From: Pempheris klunzingeri
Taxonomy: Eukaryota > Chordata > Actinopteri > Acropomatiformes > Pempheridae
NCBI RefSeq assembly: GCF_042242105.1
Contig: NC_092027.1
Span: 3,547,506 to 3,611,505, forward strand
DNA length: 64,000 bases
Direction of reading: 5' to 3'
Part shown: positions 37,701 through 47,615 of the stretch, piece by piece
How positions within the stretch are numbered: position 1 is the stretch's first letter
Layout: each line of letters begins with the position of its first letter
Translations under genes and position numbers: made by a program
The notes under the pieces: model-generated
The model's input: only the letters and a program-made list of their open reading frames with translations
Databases searched by the model: none
Told to the model about the DNA's origin: nothing

Positions 37701-39436
37701 ACACAGCTCTTTTCATTGACATTTGAGCTGTGACACACCTCTGAAAATCCAGGTTTTAGCTAAAAACAGTGACCGTCACAGCTTTAATGTGTGGACCAGT
37801 GGAGAGAAGAGGGTCTGCTGAACACGTACATGTAGTTTAATGTCTCTAACTTCTAAATTGAGAGAGCTGGAGCAGGTTAGAAAAGTGTTTGTTTCTGCCT
37901 CCCTCCTGAAGTTTGTGCTCTCAGTTAACATGGCAGTCAATGAGGCAGTTGGTTGGCTCTCCTGACGCTTCGAGGCTCACGGAGGCAGCTGTGTATGTAT
38001 TAGTTTCCATGGCCACATCACTGCGACGGGCACGATTTTTCCTACGTTTTGGTGCATAAATGGTGAGTCTGAGTGGCACACTGTGGTCGTGAGAGTGAGA
38101 TAAAGACAACATTTTCACTTGATTTTCCTGCTCCTCTGCACTCTAGCGATGATGTCACCCACTCTAGGCAGCGCAATACACACCCATTATAAAATCTGAA
38201 AAGGAGCGAAAACGGCATAAAACTAAAACTGTGATATTGTCAAAACTGCAAAATATATATAAAAAAGCTAAATTATACTGTAACAGCTGAAGGTCTTGTG
38301 GCCTGTTTAAAAGTTGAATGGAGTCTCTAGCTGAAAGTATGACGAAGCTATAACCTTTCAAAGTGGAGGAAGTTGAAGAGGATTTGAACGTTCGGCCCTG
38401 AGCAGCTGTTGACATCTTGGCGGCCATTTTGTACGTAGAAAGAAAGGAATTTCCTTAAAAACTAATTATGTAGGTTAATCTAATCATTAATATTATATAG
38501 CAGAAATATTACTGTTACTATCTACATAACATTATTTCTTTTAAGCGTGGGAGAGAAAGTGACAGAAACTGAGGTAAAGTAGGAGGCAGAGAGATGAAGA
38601 GGAGAGAGAACATGACAGAAAGATAAATGTGACACAAAGTGGGTGTATTTTGTTCATATAACTGTTGAGAAGACACAAAGAAGACATATTAACATTACTG
38701 TGTCCATGAATCCACATCAGGTCATGAGACTCTACCTGTTCTCAGCAGAGAGCTGCTCCCATAATCTACGTGCTTCTTCACCCAGTCAGGACAAATCTGG
38801 GTCAGGTATAATTTTGTCTGTGTTATCCAGGCTCTGTTATTGTCCCACTTGTGTTTGGTGATGACAGCCTCTGGTGTTGGAGCGATCCATGTCTCTGTCT
38901 TCAGGTCAAATACTATGAAGTCTTCTCCATCATAACCATCCTGCATGAAACCACTGATTTTTCCAGTCTGATCATCCCACTGACAGCCGTACATCTTCTG
39001 GACAATGTGGACACCTGAGAGAGAGAGAGAGAGATAGAAGAGAGGGGGGAGAGGGGGGGAGAGAGAAAGAGGGAGAGAGGGGAGAGAGAGGGGGGAGAGA
39101 GAGGGGGGGAGGGAGAGAGAGAGAAGAGAGGGGGGAGAGGGGGGGAGAGAGAAAGAGGGAGAGAGAGAGAGGAAGGGAGAGAGGGAGGGAAAGAGAAAGA
39201 GGGAGAGGGGGGAGAGAGAGAGGGAGAGAGAAGAGAGAAAGAGGGAGAGAGAGAGGGGGGGGAGAGAGGGAGGGAAAGAGAAAGAGGGAGAGAGAGAGGG
39301 AGAAGAGAGGGGGGAGAGACAAAGAGGGAGAGAAAGGGGGAGAGGGGGGAGAGAGAGAGAAGAGAGGGGGGAGAAGAGAGAAAGAGGGAGAGAGAGAATA
39401 GAGAGAGAAATAGAAGAGAGAGAGAGAGAGAGAAGG

Positions 39437-39467
<31 letters not shown>

Positions 39468-41943
39468 GAGAGAGAAGGAGAGAGAGAGAGAGAGAGACAT
39501 CATTAAACAGAGTGAGATCACTGAAAAAAGGTGAAAAAAGCCTTCATGAGCACCAAGAGCTTCAGGTGAAACCTTCAAACAGCTTCTTTTGTCCGACCAA
39601 CACTGAACAGTATTTAATTCAAAGTGATAATAAACAGAGAAAAGCAGCAAAGTCTCTTATTGAGAAACTGGTGCTAGAAAACATTCTGCATTTTTTGAAA
39701 ATAATAAATAAATAAAATAATAAATAAAAGACTTAACTGATTGTATGATTTAAAATGTTGTCAATTAATTTTCTGTTGATCAGCTAATTGATTACTTGAC
39801 TAATTGTTTCAGAATAGATGTTTATTGTGGCACAGACACACTGAGGCATGGGGGTCTGATCACAGGTAAAAGTGGGGGTGCATGATTAGTGATTAGTGTA
39901 ACGGGAGGTAAAGTAGGACGACTTTCATTTAATTAACACCTGAAAAGGACATTTTCTAAAACACAGTCATAACCATTAAAGCTGCTCTCTCAGTGTAAAG
40001 CTCAGTTTATATTGCACCATAAAATATTAGTGTTTCATTGTGTTCTGTTCTGGTTTCAGCAGTGAAAGAACGATTAAATGTTGTCTCAGAGTGCACGTGA
40101 TGCATATATCTGATAGTCTGCTGAGACAAACTGCAAAGCTACTGAACTCGTCTGGACACATTTCGACTCTAAAACCAGGCTTTAGTTGTGTTCGTGACCC
40201 GATTCTACATCATGTGAACTTCACTTTCTAATCCACAGAAATCTTGGAAAGTGACCCTGAACCCTGAACATCAACTCTGAACCCTTAAATAACCTTAAAG
40301 AGTACGAGCCAAACCCCTCATACGCACCGTGTGTGTGAGCAGAAATAAATGATTAACAGCTACTCTTTACATCTCCTCCTATCTGACATTAGTTAGTTAG
40401 TGATTTTACATGAAATAAAAGCAGCTGCGTTTGTTAAAAACACCAAATCACAGCTGCAGCGTACTTTAGCATCCTGCTCCACCTCCTGCAGCCCACAGCT
40501 AAACCGAGCGCAGTATTTCAGATGTCTGACGGACAGACAGGAGACACAGACCGTCTCCTGTGGGCATCGACCGAGTGGGAAAACTGGAGAGAAAACGGCT
40601 TCGGTCGGGACAGGAAGTGTAATCTTTAGTTCACATGCTGCACACGACACCGACCGACATAACTAGGTTTGATCCACGCTTGCTGAAATATTTAAAAACA
40701 GCAAAGTTGTCTGATCAAAAAGGTGGAGGTGCAGCTGCTCCACCTGCTCCACGGCTCAGGCGCCTGTGCACTGAGGCCAAGTAGAGCTGATCTAATCTGT
40801 AGTTCTAGTCTATAGAATAGAATAGAATAGGACGTTGATGGCACTTGGGATAGAAACACTCCTTAAATACATGTTTAGCTGCCAGAGGGGCTTTAGAGCT
40901 CCTCCCAGAGCTCAGGAGCTCCAACTGTCTGAGGAGAGGATAGGAGGTGTCTGCCAGGACTCCTCCTCCTCCTCGCTTTCTTCCTCGTCCTCTCTGTCAA
41001 GAGTTCAGTCGACGGCTTTTGGGTTTTGCCCACTATTCCTCTGTCATTGACACTTTCCTAGATAGTTCATTCTCAGATCTACAGTTGAGGCGACGGCACC
41101 AGGCAGGAAGGTGAAAAGTTAAAACTCCCAACAGTATTTTTTTATACAAGAGCTCTAAAATGTGTTGACCAACATCGAGGCCACTGAGTTTCCTGTGAAG
41201 ATAAAGCTGCTGTGAGCTTCTTCTACTGCGCCACGGTGTTTACAGTTCACCACAGTGTCAACATGTCGGCCGTCAGGTGAACCTGGCTCTGATTTCACAT
41301 CTTGTTCTGTGTACATAATTAATTCTTCTGTCTCGGTCACACTGATTTCCAGCTGGCTGACGTGACGCCATGTTTGAGGGGCTTTAGTGTGGACCAGGTG
41401 GGCAGCTTCACCTGGTGGCTCAGTTTTCTGTAGGAGGACAACTAAGGCCATGTCATCCACATACACGATCAATCTACAATGTTCCTCATTGATCTTATTG
41501 ATTTGGTATTGATGTGAATGATGGGATGGAGACACTGTGGTCGGTACAGCAGAGTCGAGCCGTTTCACTTTTTAAACCTCTGATCTGAACGAGACATTCG
41601 GCTGTTGTCCTGTCAGCCTGCTTTATTAAAACATGCTGCTGCTCTCATTCGGGGACCTGAGTCCTCTTTACAGTGATGTTTATTAACACTCTGGTTGTTC
41701 AAGCCGTTACACAAAGATGGACATTAGGAAAAGACATGTATGAAAATAAAATAAATGTAAAGACTACATAGAGAGCAAATAAATATAAAAACCTAAATAT
41801 AAGGTCATGAGGTACGGCAGCAACGAAACGTAGAAACACAATAAAGATATGTCAGTAAATATATCCAGTAAATATTAAAATATAAAGCCAAGAAAAGGCT
41901 CCATCAGACAGTTTAATATATGTGAATAAAACACTGCTGACAG

Positions 41944-42000
<57 letters not shown>

Positions 42001-44471
42001 TTACACCTGTTCACTAAAATACAGGATGAAAATATAAATAATGTTTCATCAGTAGAAAGTGAAAAATAAACAAACCTCCAGTTTGGTTGAAGCGATCCTT
42101 TAAAGTGTCAATGTTGCCTTTGTAGGTCTGATGGGCACCCTGACAGATCTGAGTGTTCCTCACCAAGTACTGAGGATCATCTGCTATGACTCTGCTCATC
42201 CAGTCCTGTTTGAGTTCTACTCTCTTGGTCTCACTGTCGTAGTAATTCATCTGAACATCATCAACCAACCCAACAGCCACAAACTCTGGGAAGTTTGGGA
42301 CTCCAGAAGAGGCAGTGTAGAAGATCTTCATAGAGTGAGTCACTGTAAGAAAACATTAATGTGATAATATCAGTTTTATTTTCATCATATAACAATTTTA
42401 TTTCCCCACAAAGAATCAAAAAGAACCACAGTTTATTCAAGACACCTTAACAATCAATGTTCTGACGATAAAAACAAAAAAATAAAGATTTAAAATATTT
42501 AGTTATATATTCATTTATATTTTAAATATTTCATTTCAATATTTAAAGTCATGCAGTCATGTTCCTGACTTTAAGGAAGCAGTTTGTAAAACACAAAAAT
42601 ATAAATATAAACTATTGTTGTCTCTTAGTTTCCAGTCAGTGGAGGATTTTATTCTTCAGCAGGATTTATTAGCAGCTCACACTCCTCATAATCCTCAAAC
42701 CTCTGACCAAAATATTCACATTGCTTCTCAGTCTAGTTTCATTTCCTACATTTAACAGATTAAAACTTTTTTTGGTTAAATTATATCACGTTCCTCACTT
42801 TCATATATCTTTAGCTATATTTAAGTTTAATTATTTTTAAAGTAATAATCATCTATTTATTCTTATTATATATTTATTTTCGTTGTCCCTCATGTGGTCA
42901 TTCTCTACAGTTTAATATTTGTGTCCATATTCTGGAGTAAAAGAAGATTTCTGATTAACTCTAATATCCTTTTTTAAATTCTACCATGATGAAATGATGT
43001 TTATCACTTTTAGTCCTGAATCTTTAAAAAGGATCAACAGACTTTCTGCAGATGTCTGTGAGTCCGTCTCTGAATCCTCCGCCGTCCTCGGCTCTCTGAA
43101 TGGACTCACATCACATTTCTAAGCTGCACTTTAACAATTCTTCACTTTTCACACTGAAATTGTTTCACAAATCTGTCCAGGAATAAATCTGCTCCCTGTG
43201 GAAACCAACCAATGCTGGAGCTGTGAGGCTGACAACTGATATCAATATTTGGGGGATTATAAATGTGATGTATTAGTCCACAGTATATTTATACATGAAG
43301 ATAAAACACTAACAAACTTGGTACAGATGGATCACAGTTGTTCTTTGTGACCAAGATGAAGACTGAGCAGGACATTTCACAGCTTCAGAATAATCAGCGC
43401 CCTCTGGTGGACAAACATGTAACAGAGACACTGTTTCCTCCTTAAAACGGACTTTTCTCTACTTTTTTGTTGCTTATCGGCTGAAATCTGCACAGAAAAC
43501 AATAAATCTGCAGCTAAATAACATCGGCAGGTATATTGGAGGCACATTTATCTGTTAGTTCTTCTGGACAGCAAACATACAGTAAGTGTAATAACTAACT
43601 AACTGAGCAGTTTTCTGGGGAATGGACTGAAATATTTCTAAATATTATATTATTTAAGAAAATGGAGGTCAAACAAGCCAGCAATACGACACGAACTTAA
43701 TATTTATGTACATGTGTGTTTTCTGTGTGGACATAATTAAGTGTACACAATCCAAATTAACTATTTTAACGTGTTCTGAGACTGAAAATGTGTTAATTAA
43801 TGAATAAAAACTAAAAATGTAGATTTACATAATTTCTAAACTTACAGTTTTAAGGTCTATATTAAACAGTAATGAACAGTTTAAAGATTAAAGACTGAAA
43901 AGTGAACTATTCAAAGTTTTGGACAAGAAACTCTTGTTTTTATGATCGTTACTGTTCTTTATTTATTAATCTGAGTGTGTGTTGGAGAGTTTGGCGCGTC
44001 GTAGTTCTGCTGCCATTTTAACATTTAGATCGACCAGACAGTATCGATTAATGATCCTGACAATATCGATTAAGATAATGTCTCAAATAATAGCTAAAAA
44101 CAAAGATAAACACAGTTTCCAACAGCTCTTTTTAGAAACACACCTTCCCTCTGACAGAAAGTATTATTAGGGATTATAATGAGATGAACAGACTGAATGT
44201 CCTCACGTGACCTTTAAGATTATGAGTTTATAGCTTTTTAACATTTCTGTAATCTGCAAAGTCCTGAAATTAAACATTTAAAGAAAAAAACGATCAAAAC
44301 ATCGAGTAATTCACAGAAACACTACATAAAGACACGGAGCTTTTTTTTTTCTTTACGATCAACCGATTTAAAATAACATCTTAACTCACGAGCCGTCGCG
44401 TCCTGCAGGAACATCAGAGCCAGAAAAACCAGAGTCTTCATCTTGATCATCTGAATCATTGAGGGATTCAT
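34758..44471 (-). CDS. MHC class I heavy chain (gene 4), altered peptide-groove residues
   Basis: Exons: 44390-44471 (leader), 42076-42342 (alpha1), 38736-39014 (alpha2), 36497-36793 (alpha3), 35755-35862 (transmembrane), 35442-35459, 34985-35038, 34758-34879; 408 residues, all junctions in phase 1. Alpha1 and alpha2 are clearly diverged from genes 1-3, while alpha3 and tail stay close. The residue at HLA position 7 is Ile (MKIFYTAS) and at 171 is His (VKKHVDYG). Both are normally Tyr and hold the peptide N terminus, so a non-classical role or altered peptide choice is possible. R84, Y59, T143, K146, W147, Y159, both disulfide pairs and the NQTGG glycosylation site remain. Introns 1 and 2 are long (about 2.0 and 3.1 kb); intron 2 holds a 480-bp polypurine tract beside exon 3 and a LINE relic. 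The promoter lies directly upstream, uninterrupted: CRE at 81 bp and ISRE at about 160 bp from the ATG. Confidence 0.92.
39015..39498. repeat. Expanded 480-bp polypurine tract beside exon 3, gene 4
   Basis: Almost pure A/G on the plus strand for about 480 bp, made of GA runs, GGGGGGA blocks and AAGAG variants, ending at the alpha2 acceptor. Four to five times longer than in the other genes. Mirror-repeat purine tracts of this kind can form triplex DNA; that is family knowledge, not shown here. Confidence 0.9.
40813..41600 (-). mobile_element. LINE (Rex1/L2-like) 3' fragment in intron 2 of gene 4
   Basis: The minus strand shows decayed reverse transcriptase pieces: VYVDDMALVVLL (the Y/FxDD catalytic box), QLEISVTETEELI, and in another frame a QQLYLHRKL-like C-terminal segment. 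It ends at a TATTC-repeat tail (40812-40830, seen as gaatagaataga on the plus strand). Several frames are needed, so it is a dead 5'-truncated copy in the same orientation as the gene. A shortened relative is in gene 5. The 5' limit is approximate. Confidence 0.6.
41946..41999. repeat. (GT)n microsatellite, intron 2 of gene 4
   Basis: About 54 bp of pure GT in the same position relative to the alpha1 donor. Confidence 0.9.
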
Positions 44472-44551
44472 GGTTCTTGTGTTTCTCCGTCCAGACGAAC
44501 ACAAACTGAACTGAGCTCCTGTTTGCGGCTCCACAAGATGGGAAGGGGCTC

Positions 44552-44644
44552 TGACGTCACACGGCCCGTCCAGCCAATGAGAATTCAGGACGACGTGTTG
44601 CTGGGTAGAACTGACCCGCTGAGGTTGTCAACGAAAGTGAAAGT
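44552..44644 (-). promoter_or_regulatory. Class I promoter box cluster of gene 4, uninterrupted
   Basis: CRE 44552-44559, CCAAT/Y box 44574-44578, X1-like 44596-44605 and ISRE 44633-44644 lie 81-174 bp upstream of the ATG at 44471. This is the normal compact class I arrangement and probably the ancestral state of the array. Confidence 0.8.
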
Positions 44645-44659
44645 TAAACGAGCGTGTTT

Positions 44660-45910
44660 TTGGCCCGTGTGAGGGGAAGGGGAGCTTCGTGGGGAGCTTT
44701 ATTCTGGTGTCTCCACTTTGTCCACACATGAAAGCTGCTGCTCACATTTTCTATAACGGCTGATGTCATGTAATGTTTTCTGGGAGGTCAGAGGTCACTG
44801 TCAGCTGCAGGTCAGACACTGTGGAGGTGGTGTGGATGCTGCAGGGTCTTCCTGTTGTTGTGTATGGCTGCCCTGGGAGTGAACACAGTCCTGATCAAAA
44901 TACCACCAACAAACAACAAATCAAAGTGGTTTTACTGATGTTTTAGTGAGTAAATGTGGTGAGGTGCCCCCCAGTGTTCAAACCTGCAGTGGATGTGCAG
45001 CAGTGCAGTTTCTCCCTGATAGTATCTGTTGTTTTAAACACATCTGAGTGCAATAACACCATCTGGTTATTGAATGAGATGGAGGGGAACATCTCTGTGT
45101 CCATACTGAAGTCCATAACCAAAACAGTATTTTATCTATGTGTCAGTATGTTTCCGTGCAGGCCTGCACACGGGTCTCAGCACCAATTAGGCCTCATATT
45201 AGGACAGAGTGACAAACAATAAACACTAAATATAAGAAATCAAGCCAGAGGAGAAAGAGAGTGAGAGAGCTTCTTAAACACAAACATCAGGTCAGACCAG
45301 CTCTGTCCTGCAGCCTAAAAGCTCCTGAACTGATCTGAAGCTGTGGACGCTGAAAACTGCCCCAACCACAGAAATCTAACACCACTGTTGATGTTTGAAC
45401 ACCTGATGCTGTTTTTCACTTTGCTGTTTCTGAAGCACTTCAGAAAAGGTTTGAGTTTATCAGAAATACTCTTCCTGCTCTCTGCTGATCATTAAGTTTC
45501 AATTCAAGAATAAATAGATATTTAATAATTTCATGATTATTGATGCATTAAAGTGTACACGTCACTTTAACGGCGAAGCTGGTAACCATGGCTGATTTAA
45601 GTCTATATGGTTGGGTAGCTATAATAACACATCAGAATGTATTTTTTGATTATATTTTGTATTGATTAATTGAAGCAGGCCTTATAATGAAAGCTAAATA
45701 AATGCAGTGCAGTGAAAAGTAGAATATTTCCCTCTGAACTGCAGTGGAGTAGAAGTATGAAATAACTCATAGTAAAAGTACGAGCTCCTCAAAATGACTC
45801 TTAAGTAATTGAATGTACTTATTTATGTTCCATTGCTGAAAGTCTAAATATATAATGTATATATTGATGCCAAGAGCAGATCACACAACAACCAGAGTAA
45901 ATAGTCTTCA
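44660..45910. other. Intergenic DNA upstream of gene 4
   Basis: Matches the first 1.3 kb of the unit 1-3 intergenic segment, with an extra piece of about 45 bp near 44930-44975 and several deletions. Similarity to units 1-3 ends at aaaataaag (about 45918). Confidence 0.6.
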
Positions 45911-45929
45911 AAATAAAGCAAACCTGTAG

Positions 45930-47270
45930 AAATGTAAGACACTTACCTGACAGTGGAGGAATCTCCTCGTCAAATCAAAATGAGCAAATAAAATTCTGTC
46001 ATTTGAACCTTATGAAGTACTTTAACAAGGCCAATAAACCCAACGTCAAGACTTTGTCGCCTTCTTTCCAGTGATGATTCCCACATTTACTCAAACAGCT
46101 AAATGAATTCCTTCTACCTTTTATTTAGATTGTTTACTATTTCTTTTCCTGTCATGTCTCCCTTCCATCATCATGCTACAGTCATGTCACCATGTGTGGA
46201 AGAAACCCAAGGACTCAGAAAAGATGCACCTCAATATTTACTTTATTTTAATTGTGCAACACCAGGCCAGACAATACACTAGCATGTGGCTCCAGCTCAA
46301 TAAAAGAATCCCCCTGGCACTTCACTCCACCACCTTAAATATCCGTTCCTATCAGGCACATACCACCTGACAGGTAACTCCTAAAACACACCCACATAAA
46401 TAAATACTGCATATTTACATAAAACCATAACTGACCGAACCTATATATACTAAATAAGTATTAACTAACCAAAACCCTATTTAATAAATACCCAGCTAAC
46501 TACTTTACATAATTATTTACATTATTGGAAAAGAAACTCCCCTCTACCCACTCCCCACATGGCACCTTCCTCCTGGAACTCATAAAAGGCGTCCGAACGC
46601 CTGGGGAGCTCTTTTGGCTGGACACCCTGAGAGGAAGAGGACAGGCAGAGGTAAGTTCTTACTACCAGAACCTTAAATTCACAGTTCACCAACTAGTTCT
46701 CATTCATTGCCCTGAATCACCTGCCACCTTCCTGTTTGCAGGTGAGGACCCAGATGAAGCTGCCTGGTTTACAGCTGCACCATGTGCTCCAAACAAAGAA
46801 CCCAGCATAACCTATAAATCAATAAACATCTTTCAAAATCAGATTGTTTAATTCCAGGGTTTAACTGTTCTAGTAACGGCCGTCCGTCGTTCCACCCTGA
46901 CACTGGTGCTCTGAGCCTTACAGTGCTTACTGTTTGGAACAGATTTAGTTCTGCTGGGAAATGAAAAGTTTCATTTTTGCAATCCAGATAAAAGCATCGA
47001 CCCAAAGTCTATATATAAAAAAAATCTTTGAGAATCTTTGTTTGGGTCTCTCACCTTTCATCTTGAAAGACATGCATCCAATGACCGCAATGTCATGTCT
47101 GTTCTGTTATCTATCAAATAAAAGCTTAACAATAATATGATCAATGCAACAAACAGCTCCAAATAAAGACTGTTGTTCAGCTCACTGCTCTGTGGTGATG
47201 CCTTATGTTGCTTTATGATATTAAGTGTCAGAAACAAACTAATAAGAGTGAGGCAGAATATCACAAAATT
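45930..47270 (-). pseudogene. Decayed MHC class I 3' relic (exon 5-6 region), interrupted by an insertion
   Basis: Weak but ordered similarity to the class I 3' region. A possible exon 6 remnant sits before a GTAAGT donor (minus strand, near 45945). A phrase like catcatcatgctatagtcatg lies at about 46167-46186. After the insertion come ctctgagcc, ctgtttgga and a transmembrane-like exon ending ATGAAAG before GTGAGAGACC (about 47055-47200), with hydrophobic LFVALIILLLSFYL. Much more diverged than genes 1-6, so an old relic. Alpha domains are not seen. Confidence 0.45.
46185..46902. mobile_element. LTR-like fossil insertion inside the class I relic
   Basis: 718 bp bounded by TGTCA and TGACA, with a TATA-like cataaaagg and an AATAAA motif inside, consistent with a solo LTR. 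The class I relic is continuous on both sides of it. The family is not identified and no internal viral genes are seen, so this is a fossil at most. A non-LTR insertion is the alternative. Confidence 0.35.
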
Positions 47271-47609
47271 AAAATATTTGATTTATTGTTATTGGGGAAA
47301 CCCGAAGCAGCACACTGAGTTTGGATGTGTGCAGTGTGAGGAGGAGCTGAGTGTCTCTTATACATACTAATATAAAATATGCGCACGCACAATATGAAAA
47401 TGTAGATTTACCAAAATCATGATTTTCTTGTCATGAGAAATCAGCTCGCCCCCATCTGTGCAATCACAGGTTTGCCTAAATAACTTCTTCCTGCTCTTCA
47501 TTTGGCCTCTGTGATAATAGTTAAGTTATTATTATATAGTTATTGCTACAGTCAGATGTGCAAGCATTTATGTGGAATCACAAAAAGACACAACTTGGAA
47601 CATGGGGAC

Positions 47610-47615
47610 TTTATT
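47610..47615 (-). other. Probable poly(A) signal of gene 5
   Basis: AATAAA on the minus strand (TTTCAATAAAGTCCCC), followed by a GT-rich stretch (AAGTTGTG). It is about 2.2 kb below the gene 5 stop codon, so a long 3' UTR is implied. Conserved at gene 6. Confidence 0.5.

Larger units (their letters stand above)
33844..45910. repeat. Diverged MHC class I unit 4
   Basis: Fourth copy, starting with the same bases as units 1-3. It keeps the long intron 4 of unit 1. It lacks both hAT insertions of units 1-3, and has extra DNA in intron 1 (about 42360-43725) and intron 2 (about 40123-41720). Similarity to units 1-3 stops near 45910, after which the sequence is shared only with the region right of gene 5. 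Confidence 0.85.

Noticed and set aside
44469-44534. Upstream in-frame ATG extending gene 4's leader by 21 residues
   Set aside because: The extension is not hydrophobic or signal-like, lies in the expected 5' UTR just below the promoter boxes, and is not conserved in the other genes.
46525-46851. 108-codon plus-strand open frame conserved in both blocks
   Set aside because: It lies within the LTR-like insertion and has no protein-family features; conservation follows from recent duplication.
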